Origin: Gammaproteobacteria bacterium
GTDB taxonomy: Bacteria > Pseudomonadota > Gammaproteobacteria > Eutrophobiales > Eutrophobiaceae
NCBI GenBank assembly: GCA_015661095.1
Contig: JACVQI010000058.1
Location: 1-9,943, forward strand
Direction: 5' to 3'
DNA length: 9,943 nt
In this document: piece after piece, positions 1-6,153 of the stretch
Numbering within the stretch: position 1 is the stretch's first letter
How the letters are laid out: every line of letters begins with the position of its first letter
Program-made: the position numbers and the translations under genes
Notes under the pieces: generated by a model
What the model was told of the DNA's origin: nothing
Databases searched by the model: none
The model's input: the letters and a program-made list of their open reading frames with translations, nothing else

Positions 1-368
1 CCCTGACCGTCCAGCGGGATGCCCAATGGATCGATCACACGGCCGAGCAACCCGTTACCAACCGGCACAAGGATTGTTTGTCTGGCGCGGTGCACCACTA
101 CACCGGCAGTCAATTTTTCCGTCGTGTGGAGTAAAATGGCACCGACCATATCCTCATTCAGATCAAAAATGACGCCCCTGCTGCCATCTTCAAACAGGAG
201 AACATCGCCCATCGCCGCGGATGGCAGGCCGGACACCCAGCTGATGCCGTCGCCGACCGAGACGACATAACCGACTTCCTCCAGTCGCAGGCCGAAGCGG
301 TAGTCTTGCAGCCATTGCGGACGAATATTCTTGGTGGTTGTGTCAATGGTTACTGTGTTCAAATGCAT
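1..368 (-). CDS. atpA: N-type ATP synthase F1 subunit alpha (N-terminal part, cut by window edge)
   Basis: This is the non-catalytic nucleotide-binding subunit of the F1 head, which alternates with beta in the hexamer. Only the first 122 codons are present; the gene runs off the left edge before the Walker A motif. The visible part has the alpha-type beta-barrel, with V-G-Y-V-V-S-V-G-D-G-I-S around residues 34-45, and then the loop G-N-G-L-L-G-R-V-I-D-P-L-G-I-P-L-D-G at about 103-120, which is diagnostic for F1 alpha. The chosen ATG overlaps the end of atpF by 26 bases, and its ribosome site is weak, so translational coupling to atpF is likely. The N-terminal tail is short (about 20 residues before the barrel). 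It is the last gene seen of the N-ATPase operon; atpG is expected next, outside the window. Identification is firm; the exact start is less so. Confidence 0.93.
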   Translation of the reverse strand, partial: MHLNTVTIDTTTKNIRPQWLQDYRFGLRLEEVGYVVSVGDGISWVSGLPSAAMGDVLLFEDGSRGVIFDLNEDMVGAILLHTTEKLTAGVVVHRARQTILVPVGNGLLGRVIDPLGIPLDGQ

Positions 369-1104
369 GGTCCGTATCGGAAAATAATTTCAATTCATCC
401 AGCAGGTTAGCCTGTAGTTGCCAGGCGCCGACCTTGATGCGTAATCCCGCTAATAATTCCGGGTCAAGTTTGTATGTGCAAGGAACGCTGGCGCCGGTAA
501 CGGCAGCGAGTTTTTGCTCGAGTATGATTTTTATATGGTCCGGGACAGGAAAGGCGCTGTAGCAGGCGATACCGTTGTTGTTCGTGCCATGGTTTTTTTT
601 CAGCTGTTCGCGTTGTTCCGGCGACAGTTTGTCCAGATCCTCGATGACCAGATCGACTATCGCCGCTTCCAGACCTGGTCCCGCCAACCGGGACAGCAGG
701 CGGGAACAAAACATTGCGCCATGTTGCCGGGCCGCGCGTGCCATGCTGTTTTTCGCATCTTCCATCTGTCGTTGATTTAATATACCGGCTTTCTCACGTT
801 CCTGGTCAAGATCCTGCTGCAATTCATCCAGTAATTGCCTGCGTTCCGCCGCGATGGCGTCCTGCAGTTGTTTTCTGGCGGCGATTTTTTCCTGTTCCCA
901 GACCGCCATCGTATCTTTATTATTTTGCCTGAGTGATTCCGCTTCCTGGCGGACGGTTTCGGCTGCGGACAGTTGTTTGCTTATCTCCTGCCGGCGTTTA
1001 TCGATGACATTCATGACCGGCCGGTACAGAAACCGGGCCAGCAGCCAGACCAGGATCAGGAAATTGATGATTTCCAGAGCAAATGTTGACCAGTTCAATT
1101 CCAC
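343..1104 (-). CDS. atpF: N-type ATP synthase subunit b with delta-like C-terminal domain
   Basis: This is the peripheral stalk subunit that holds F1 against rotor torque. It has 253 residues, against about 156 for a standard b subunit. Residues 9-27 form one membrane helix (I-I-N-F-L-I-L-V-W-L-L). Residues 30-140 form a long charged helical stretch typical of the b coiled coil. Residues about 165-240 resemble the C-terminal domain of subunit delta, ending in L-A-G-L-R-I-K-V-G-A-W-Q-L-Q-A-N-L-L-D-E-L. This b-delta fusion is characteristic of N-type and alternate ATPases and explains why no separate atpH is present. The start is GTG, with an AGAGG ribosome site about 7 bases upstream. It lies 46 bases after atpE and overlaps atpA by 26 bases. 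Four asparagine/glycine-rich residues near 172-178 probably mark the hinge between the stalk and the delta-like domain. Confidence 0.93.
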   Translation of the reverse strand: MELNWSTFALEIINFLILVWLLARFLYRPVMNVIDKRRQEISKQLSAAETVRQEAESLRQNNKDTMAVWEQEKIAARKQLQDAIAAERRQLLDELQQDLDQEREKAGILNQRQMEDAKNSMARAARQHGAMFCSRLLSRLAGPGLEAAIVDLVIEDLDKLSPEQREQLKKNHGTNNNGIACYSAFPVPDHIKIILEQKLAAVTGASVPCTYKLDPELLAGLRIKVGAWQLQANLLDELKLFSDTDHAFEHSNH

Positions 1105-1150
1105 GTTGTTGCCTCTATCACAATATATTTAGTCACGCCATGGCGAGTGT

Positions 1151-1417
1151 TTAGTTAGCCAGATATTCCAGCAACGGGTTGCGAAAGAGCACAATCAGCA
1201 CGATTACCAACACATAAATCGCCAGTGACTCGATCATGGCCAGGCCGATGAACAAGGTCCGCATGATGGACCGTTCCGCCTCCGGTTGCCGGGATAGGGC
1301 GTCCAGGGCGCTGCATATCGCCTTACCCATGGCGAACGCAGGCAGGATGACGCCAATCGCAATCGCCAGGCAGGCGGCAACAGTGGAAGCCAGGATGAAC
1401 CAGGTTATATCAGTCAT
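1151..1417 (-). CDS. atpE: N-type ATP synthase subunit c (rotor ring)
   Basis: This is the proteolipid of the membrane rotor: an 88-residue hairpin of two membrane helices joined by the polar loop S-R-Q-P-E-A-E (42-48). Helix 2 carries the ion-binding carboxylate E63 followed by S64 in G-L-A-M-I-E-S-L-A-I-Y, the 'ES' arrangement shared by sodium-type and N-type rotors. Helix 1 is unusual. By alignment on the R-Q-P-E-A loop, the position of Gln/Glu32 of Ilyobacter or N-type c subunits is Met30, and most glycines of the GxGxGxG packing motif are replaced (C16, A20, L25, A29). Thr67 of the sodium site is Leu65. These changes argue against sodium binding and favour proton coupling, as inference only. 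The gene starts 3 bases after atpB, with an AGGA ribosome site inside the end of atpB. Confidence 0.94.
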   Translation of the reverse strand: MTDITWFILASTVAACLAIAIGVILPAFAMGKAICSALDALSRQPEAERSIMRTLFIGLAMIESLAIYVLVIVLIVLFRNPLLEYLAN

Positions 1418-1420
1418 AAT

Positions 1421-2110
1421 TTATTCCTCGCGTTGCTCATGTCGAAGTTGTTGTGCTTGCAGGCCACCGGCGATATAAATCAGGGCCAGTATCCCGAATA
1501 TGTAGGCCTGGACCAGGGCCTCGATAATGTGCAGCATCAGAATGGGTATGGGCGCCAGAAAACCGGCAACGAATAAAATCAGCAGGGCGGCCATTTCCAG
1601 GCTCATGATATTACCGAACAAGCGCACCGCCAGGGCGATGGTGCGGGTGATTTCACTGATAATATGAAAAGGTAACAGCACGGGGCTGGGGGCGAGATAA
1701 TGGCGGAGATAATTTTTTAAACCGCTGGCGCGGATCCCGAACCAGTGGGACGCCAGGAATACCAGTATGGCAAGCGCCGAGGTTGTGGACAGATCCCGCG
1801 TCGGCGAATGCATACCCGGGATCAGTCCGGCCAGGTTGGTAATGACCAGAAAGATCCAGAGCGTGCCGATAAAAGGTAGTAGCTGTTGTACATAGCCCGG
1901 AGCAACGGCATTGATAGCCTCTTCCATGGCCGCTATGACCCCTTCAGCGGCGCTTTGCGCGGGCCCCGCCTCAATTCGCAGCTGGCGGCTGATACCCCAG
2001 GCTATGCCCGCCAGTAGCAATATGATTAACCAGGTCGTCATGACGGTTTCAGTCACTTCGACAGGACCGATGGATAAGCAGATGGCCGGAGACATTTCGT
2101 TGCCACTCAT
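1421..2110 (-). CDS. atpB: N-type ATP synthase subunit a (ion channel stator)
   Basis: This is the membrane stator subunit that forms the ion half-channels against the c ring. It has 229 residues, in the short range usual for the N-type a subunit. Hydrophobic segments lie near 24-41, 76-98, 109-126, 158-186 and 188-216. The essential arginine is R163 in A-V-R-L-F-G-N, the equivalent of E. coli R210, with E172 following in the same helix. Q201 in A-L-V-Q-A-Y-I-F matches the conserved glutamine of the last helix. The ATG follows the atpQ stop directly (TAA then ATG, no spacer), so translation should be coupled. In known N-ATPase operons atpR sits between atpQ and atpB; here there is no room for it. 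Family assignment is firm. Confidence 0.94.
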   Translation of the reverse strand: MSGNEMSPAICLSIGPVEVTETVMTTWLIILLLAGIAWGISRQLRIEAGPAQSAAEGVIAAMEEAINAVAPGYVQQLLPFIGTLWIFLVITNLAGLIPGMHSPTRDLSTTSALAILVFLASHWFGIRASGLKNYLRHYLAPSPVLLPFHIISEITRTIALAVRLFGNIMSLEMAALLILFVAGFLAPIPILMLHIIEALVQAYIFGILALIYIAGGLQAQQLRHEQREE

Positions 2111-2386
2111 TTATTCATGTTCCTTGATCAGATAATAAACATTGAAGACTCCGATGATCAGGCCGAGCATGATCAGCCCGACAGTCCAGCGGACCGAGTA
2201 TGCCGCGGTCATACTATCCAGCCAGAGTCCGATATAAGCGCCGGCGATGATGGGCAAAACCAGCACCAGGCCCAGCGTACCGGTGAATACGGTTTGCGAT
2301 AACAATGTCGATTGTTCACGCTCGGCTTTCTGCATGCGTTGTGCCTGCTTTTCAATCCGCGCTTTCAATTTCTGACGATCATTCAT
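2111..2386 (-). CDS. atpQ: AtpQ / AtpI-like membrane protein of N-ATPase operon
   Basis: This is a 91-residue membrane protein of the AtpI-like type (ATPase_gene1 family), thought to help c-ring assembly or metal transport; that function is inherited from family knowledge and was not tested here. The first 28 residues are strongly charged and helical (K-L-K-A-R-I-E-K-Q-A-Q-R-M-Q-K-A-E). Two membrane helices follow, about 33-54 and 66-86, separated by L-D-S, with the glycine pattern G-A-Y-I-G-L-W-L-D typical of the family. Its start overlaps the atpC stop by four bases (ATGA), and its stop abuts the atpB start. The position between atpC and atpB matches atpQ of the canonical atpDCQRBEFAG order. 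The hydrophobic pattern and the N-terminal charged helix fit AtpQ better than AtpR. Confidence 0.85.
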   Translation of the reverse strand: MNDRQKLKARIEKQAQRMQKAEREQSTLLSQTVFTGTLGLVLVLPIIAGAYIGLWLDSMTAAYSVRWTVGLIMLGLIIGVFNVYYLIKEHE

Positions 2387-2790
2387 AATTCCGGTGTTCG
2401 CGCTTCAAAATCTCTCATATAACTCAGAATATGTTCATCGATTCTGTGCAGATTGCGTTTCATCTCCAGCAAGTTGCGTTCTTCGACAGACAGGATCTCC
2501 ATCAGATCCTTGCTGATGGCCAGATAATTATCACTCCGGAGATAGCGCCGGGTGATCAGTATCAATTCATTGTTGTGGAAGTACAGCATCGCTCCCGGCA
2601 CGGCGAGGTATTGCCAGGGGGCATTTACCACTTTGAATCGCGCCAGTCCGAACACCAGTCTGGTCATGAACCGGGTATGGTCGGCGAGAATACCGAAACT
2701 GCCGGAGTCATCTTCACCGATAAAGGAACAGACCTCCCCGATGCTTTCGTTCCGGATCGTGTCCCGTAATAGCAGGCGGAAAGTTTTCAT
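2383..2790 (-). CDS. atpC: N-type ATP synthase F1 subunit epsilon
   Basis: This is the central-stalk subunit that links gamma to the c ring. The protein has 135 residues if it starts M-K-T-F-R-L-L-L. An ATG 33 bases further upstream (2823) is in frame and would add eleven residues. I prefer 2790 because it forms a TGATG stop-start overlap with atpD, has GGAG about 8 bases upstream, and makes the protein begin directly with the first beta strand as in other N-type epsilons. The N-terminal beta sandwich shows G-S-F-G-I-L-A-D-H-T-R-F at about 32-43, and the charged two-helix C-terminal part runs from about 88 to 130 (S-V-E-E-R-N-L-L-E-M-K-R). It overlaps atpQ by four bases. The sequence fits the alternate-type epsilon family. 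Confidence 0.9.
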   Translation of the reverse strand: MKTFRLLLRDTIRNESIGEVCSFIGEDDSGSFGILADHTRFMTRLVFGLARFKVVNAPWQYLAVPGAMLYFHNNELILITRRYLRSDNYLAISKDLMEILSVEERNLLEMKRNLHRIDEHILSYMRDFEARTPEL

Positions 2791-4184
2791 CAGCAACTCC
2801 GCATGGCGCCGATCATGTAACATTTTTCCTCCGCCATCTGATCGTAACGGCCGGTCAGGAATCCATCACAATCATCCAGCGCCTGGCTCAGGGGGACGGA
2901 TACTCCGGGCAGGCCCGTTTGTTTGGCCGTCACCCAGAACGGTTGAGTCAGGTAACGCTGCAATTTACGCGCGCGCATGACAATCCGCCGGTCGTTGTCC
3001 GATAACTCTTCAATACCCAGCATGGCGATGATATTTTCCAGTTCATGATAACGGGACAGATGCTCACGCACGCCTTCAGCGATATCGTAATGCCTGTCAC
3101 CCAGGGTATGACGGTCCATCAAGTCGCTGCTAGAGCGGAGCGGGTCCACCGCCGGGTAGATGCCTTTGCCCGCCAGTGCCCGTGACAGGATCACCGTGGT
3201 ATCCAGATGGTTGAGAATAGCGGTTACCGCCGGATCGGTCATATCATCCGCCGGTACATAAACCGCCTGTACCGAGGTGACCGCGCCCTTTTCGGTTGAG
3301 ATGATGCGATCCTGTAATTCAGCGACTTCAGTCGTCAGCGTCGGCTGGTACCCGACGGTCGCCGGCATACGGCCCAGCAGACTGGAAATTTCGCTGCCAG
3401 CCTGCACAAACCGGAAGACATTATCGATGACGAACAATACCTCCTTGTGCATGCTATCGCGCAGGTATTCCGCATAGGACAGGGCCGCCAGCGCAATGCG
3501 AAACCGTACCCCAGGCGATTCATCCATCTGGCCGAACACCATGACGGTCTTAGGCATGACACCAGCCTTGCTCATCTCGCGCCAAAGCTCATGCCCTTCG
3601 CGGATGCGTTCGCCGACACCGGCGAATACCGACACACCATGATGCAACGCGGTGATGGCGTGCATGAATTCCATCACCAGTACCGTTTTACCGACGCCGG
3701 CGCCGCCAAAGAGGCCGGTTTTACCGCCTTTGATAAATGGACACAGCAAGTCGATTACTTTTATCCCGGTCTCCAATACCGTGTCGCTGCTGGTTGTTTC
3801 ATACAGGGCGGTGGGTGTCCCGTGAATGTTTCGATAAGCATCAGCGGTAAGTGGGGCGAGGCCGTCCAGGGGTTCGCCAAAGACATTCAGGAGGCGACCT
3901 AGACAGGAAGTGGAGACCGGTACCTGCAGTGGCGCGCCGGTGTTATAGACACTCATGCCACGCTGTAAGCCGGCGGTGCTGTGCAGGGTAATCGCACGGA
4001 TATAGCGTTCATTCAGATGCTGGTGGACCTCAAACAGGTAGGTTTCATGATCGAGTGAGGCATATAACGCCTGTCGTAAAGGGGGCAAAACTGAGCATTC
4101 TATGACCACCACCGGGCCATGGATCTCCGCAATCGAACCAACTTTGTTCAACGATGTTGATGGATGCGTTGCTGTGTTTTCCAT
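2790..4184 (-). CDS. atpD: N-type ATP synthase F1 subunit beta (catalytic)
   Basis: This is the catalytic subunit of F1, where ATP is made or split. It has 464 residues, full length. The Walker A loop G-G-A-G-V-G-K-T lies at 160-167, the catalytic glutamate is E192 in G-V-G-E-R, and the Walker B strand V-L-F-V-I-D-N has D254. The downstream signatures F-R-F-V-Q-A-G-S-E-I-S-S-L-L-G-R-M-P (257-274) and V-P-A-D-D-M-T-D-P-A (310-319) are intact. The usual DELSEED helix reads E-E-L-S-D-N-D at 392-398. It is the first gene of the operon, as in other N-ATPases, and is preceded by an FNR-box promoter. The best purine-rich ribosome site (AAAGAGG) is about 20 bases from this ATG, farther than normal, so the exact start is slightly uncertain; no better in-frame start with a ribosome site was found. 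Confidence 0.95.
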   Translation of the reverse strand: MENTATHPSTSLNKVGSIAEIHGPVVVIECSVLPPLRQALYASLDHETYLFEVHQHLNERYIRAITLHSTAGLQRGMSVYNTGAPLQVPVSTSCLGRLLNVFGEPLDGLAPLTADAYRNIHGTPTALYETTSSDTVLETGIKVIDLLCPFIKGGKTGLFGGAGVGKTVLVMEFMHAITALHHGVSVFAGVGERIREGHELWREMSKAGVMPKTVMVFGQMDESPGVRFRIALAALSYAEYLRDSMHKEVLFVIDNVFRFVQAGSEISSLLGRMPATVGYQPTLTTEVAELQDRIISTEKGAVTSVQAVYVPADDMTDPAVTAILNHLDTTVILSRALAGKGIYPAVDPLRSSSDLMDRHTLGDRHYDIAEGVREHLSRYHELENIIAMLGIEELSDNDRRIVMRARKLQRYLTQPFWVTAKQTGLPGVSVPLSQALDDCDGFLTGRYDQMAEEKCYMIGAMRSC

Positions 4185-4208
4185 CTGCGAAGGAGAATTT
4201 AAACCTCT

Positions 4209-4257
4209 TTATGAAAGAATAGACTAATATGGTTTGGTGCATGTTGATTTTAATCAA
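4209..4257 (-). promoter_or_regulatory. Predicted class II FNR-activated promoter of the ATPase operon
   Basis: A perfect FNR box, TTGAT-TTTA-ATCAA, occupies 4244-4257 with its centre at 4250.5, 60 bases upstream of the atpD ATG. Reading the minus strand, the hexamer TATTCT at 4221-4216 matches the -10 consensus at four of six places. It predicts transcription from about 4209, which puts the box centre at about -41.5, the standard class II position. No good -35 is needed in such promoters, and none is seen. The regulator gene just upstream keeps the FNR recognition residues. The box and spacing are seen directly; activation under low oxygen is inferred. Confidence 0.78.
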
Positions 4258-4260
4258 TGT

Positions 4261-4282
4261 CATCAATGACTTAACATTGATG
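4261..4282. promoter_or_regulatory. 8-bp inverted repeat beside the FNR box, possible second operator
   Basis: CATCAATG, six bases (ACTTAA), then CATTGATG form a perfect dyad immediately upstream of the FNR box. Its centre at 4271.5 would be about -62.5 from the predicted atpD start, the position of a class I activator. The half-sites ATCAA and TTGAT are those of the FNR box but in outward order, and ATCAATG also occurs next door at 4253-4259. Separately, 4261-4273 fits the IHF consensus WATCAANNNNTTR except at the first base. Which protein, if any, binds here is unknown. Confidence 0.4.
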
Positions 4283-4677
4283 TCCGGGTGCGGAACCATC
4301 TTTCTGCTCTGACAATGGCGGGTAATCAGGCTAAAGCACGGACTGTGTCCGCGCAGGTCTCCCGTTATTAATGCTTTCTGATCGTCAGGGTGTGAATTTC
4401 AGCAGCCATTTTAAACTCGGGATAGCAGGAAGGGATTGAAGCAAGGATTCAGTACTTGAATAGGCCTGAATTTCTAGAGAAATATCCCGTATTGTCGCTA
4501 ATGAGGGTTGTATAAAACATCATTTCTCCGGGAAATCAAATTTGTAAGTCGCTGCAGCAGGTGTCTAAATTCAACATCCAATACGAGGTGTATTAGGAGA
4601 TCTCTGAATAAGTCCCTCCTGGTCTTTTCCGGCACTTCCAGGTGTCGAACGGAACCTCTGAATTAATCGAAGATTCC
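4283..4677. other. Noncoding stretch between FNR-like gene and ATPase promoter
   Basis: About 395 bases have no convincing gene on either strand. Frames are short and broken, and no RNA gene is recognised. It contains small dyads only (for example TTTCT-AG-AGAAA at 4471-4482) and, at its right end, an imperfect direct repeat described separately. It separates the end of the regulator gene from the ATPase promoter, so the two are probably transcribed separately. Confidence 0.5.
4599..4668. repeat. Imperfect direct repeat just downstream of the FNR-like gene
   Basis: CTCTGAATAAGTC at 4602-4614 recurs as CTCTGAATTAATC at 4656-4668, 54 bases apart. Between them CCTGG (4618-4622) and CCAGG (4638-4642) could pair with a 15-base loop, but no T-run follows on either strand, so it is a poor intrinsic terminator. 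The repeat unit resembles the sort of sequence seen at insertion-sequence ends, yet there is no transposase remnant. A worn end fragment or chance are both possible. Confidence 0.35.
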
Positions 4678-5442
4678 TTAGCCGTTCATGACTTTATTGG
4701 ACGGGCAAGTCTCACAATGCCCTGCCAATAGCCGTAGATTATCCTGGTCCTTGATTCTGATATTTTTCAGATTCACATCGATGAGATTGTCCGTAATCAG
4801 CTTTTTTAACGAACGGCTGAAGGTTTCCGGCTGCATGCCCAGGAAGTTTGCAATATCATGCCGGCTCATCGGCAGGTTGAATTCACTGCCGGAATAACCG
4901 AGTATTCTTAACCTGGTGGAAAGCGAGGTGAAGAACACCGCCACTCTTTCGTCAATGCTCTTCTGGGATATGGCCTTATGAATGTCATGCTCCGCGACCA
5001 GTTCCTGTCCGGCCATCTTCAATATATGTTTAATCAAACCCGGGATCTTTTCGCACAATTCTTCAAACTTTGAATACTTTAACTGGCAGTAGCTGGTCGT
5101 ATCGAGCGCTTCCGCTGAACTCATATACCTGCCCGTGCCGATGGCATCGATACCCAAAAGCTCGCCGGGGAGGCTGAAGCCGTTGACCTGTTCATTTCCT
5201 TCAGCATCAACCTGATATTTCTTGACACACCCGGAACGGACAACGTACAGCGACGAGAAATTCTCCCCCTGGCTAAAGATATGGCCATGCTTGTTCAGGG
5301 GGGGCAGTTGACTGACGATACTTTCCAGTTCCTTGATCTCAGTACTGACCAAATCTTTCGGCAGACACAACGATGACAGGCTGCAGTTCCTGCAACTGGT
5401 CTGTAGTACCGAGACCTTGAAATCACTGGAAACTTTTGTCAT
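4678..5442 (-). CDS. fnr: FNR/Anr-type oxygen-sensing transcription regulator
   Basis: This is a CRP/FNR-superfamily activator, 254 residues. The N-terminal cysteines C17-x2-C20-x5-C26 match the spacing of E. coli FNR C20, C23 and C29, and C119 falls where the fourth cluster ligand (C122) is expected, so a [4Fe-4S] oxygen sensor is likely. The cyclic-nucleotide-type barrel covers about 48-125, the dimer helix about 130-160, and the winged helix-turn-helix about 190-235. The recognition helix reads P-E-T-F-S-R, keeping E206, S209 and R210, which in FNR contact TTGAT. That matches the boxes in this window. An odd feature is an extra C-E-T-C pair at 243-246, after the L-A-G-H sequence where FNR normally ends. 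The start was taken at ATG 5442; the ribosome site is weak. Genomes can carry several paralogues (Anr, Dnr), so orthology is not proven. Confidence 0.88.
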   Translation of the reverse strand: MTKVSSDFKVSVLQTSCRNCSLSSLCLPKDLVSTEIKELESIVSQLPPLNKHGHIFSQGENFSSLYVVRSGCVKKYQVDAEGNEQVNGFSLPGELLGIDAIGTGRYMSSAEALDTTSYCQLKYSKFEELCEKIPGLIKHILKMAGQELVAEHDIHKAISQKSIDERVAVFFTSLSTRLRILGYSGSEFNLPMSRHDIANFLGMQPETFSRSLKKLITDNLIDVNLKNIRIKDQDNLRLLAGHCETCPSNKVMNG

Positions 5443-5468
5443 CAGGGCGCCCGATTGGATAATTTAAA

Positions 5469-5487
5469 TCCATAATAATTTTATGGA
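5469..5487. promoter_or_regulatory. AT-rich dyad upstream of the FNR-like gene
   Basis: TCCATAA, five bases (TAATT), then TTATGGA form a perfect inverted repeat 27-45 bases before the regulator's start codon. The position would suit an operator or part of its promoter. It does not contain FNR half-sites, so autoregulation by the neighbouring protein is not supported. AT-rich dyads occur by chance, hence low confidence. Confidence 0.25.
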
Positions 5488-5623
5488 ATTCAATAAGATA
5501 AATCCGGATAACGGTATCTTATGTCGATGGTATTGTCTAGAAAATTTTCAGGGGATTGAATTCCCAATCATTTTAAGTCGTAGATTCGTTCACGCTGTAT
5601 TTTGTGATTGGTTGCAGTAGTAC

Positions 5624-5637
5624 TTGACGTTTATCAA
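5624..5637 (+). promoter_or_regulatory. Near-perfect FNR box before the exported-protein gene
   Basis: TTGAC-GTTT-ATCAA differs from TTGAT-N4-ATCAA at one base. Its centre at 5630.5 lies about 73 bases upstream of the ATG at 5704. A -10-like hexamer, TAAACT (5659-5664), would start transcription near 5671, putting the box at about -40.5, again class II geometry. The box could also act on the divergent regulator gene, but at nearly 190 bases it is far away. Confidence 0.6.
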
Positions 5638-5703
5638 CTGCGACATTGGGAGCAAGACTAAACTTAATCTGAGAGGTGTAAATTCGCCAGATAGAGAACG
5701 TTG

Positions 5704-6096
5704 ATGAAATCAATGATACTGCTTGCAGGTTGCCTGTTGTTTGCAATGCAGAATGCATACGCGGTTAAAGCCGGATCGTATTATTGCGTTCCCATGCATG
5801 CCGCTCACCTGATGAAACAGGAAAATGGGACTGTGTCCGAGCTGGATATTGATATAACCGGAGTTGTTCATCTTATTGTAATCAGCGAAAGCAGTATTGA
5901 TATTTCAGACAACCGTACCGATGATAATAAACTGGTCAATATTATTTCCAATGATGTGGACGGCTCGGTACTGGGGCGCACGGATAGCAGGCATTTTTAT
6001 ATGGATGACATTCTGCACTATTTTTATGGCAGTACTGATGCGAGTAATAGCATCGCCTATGCGGAAGATGGGATGTGCAGTGAATTCTCCCATTGA
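5704..6096 (+). CDS. Small exported protein of unknown function
   Basis: I do not recognise this 130-residue protein. It begins with a clear Sec signal peptide: positive start (M-K-S-M), hydrophobic core (I-L-L-A-G-C-L-L-F-A-M) and cleavage after A-Y-A at about residue 20. An ATG at 5704 is preferred over the TTG one codon earlier. The mature part, about 110 residues, is acidic (many Asp in D-I-D-I-T and D-N-R-T-D-D-N), with a beta-rich alternating pattern around V-V-H-L-I-V-I-S. It has two cysteines, one near its start (Y-Y-C) and one near its end (G-M-C), which could form a disulphide. No lipobox is seen, so it is probably periplasmic or secreted. The gene stands alone, convergent with the CBS gene, behind a likely FNR box. 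The ribosome site is weak (AGAGAA). Confidence 0.72.
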   Translation: MKSMILLAGCLLFAMQNAYAVKAGSYYCVPMHAAHLMKQENGTVSELDIDITGVVHLIVISESSIDISDNRTDDNKLVNIISNDVDGSVLGRTDSRHFYMDDILHYFYGSTDASNSIAYAEDGMCSEFSH

Positions 6097-6153
6097 GAGC
6101 CTAAGTCGACAGCCGCCTTTCCAGGGTTGCTAACGGCTTGCTTTCCTGACGTA

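Noticed and set aside
2790..2823. Longer atpC starting at 2823 with a 34-base overlap into atpD
   Set aside because: The TGATG overlap at 2790 with a GGAG ribosome site gives the usual epsilon N-terminus, so the longer form is less likely.
4045..4299. 84-residue minus-strand frame across the atpD start
   Set aside because: It overlaps the certain atpD reading frame and the FNR box and has no recognisable protein features.
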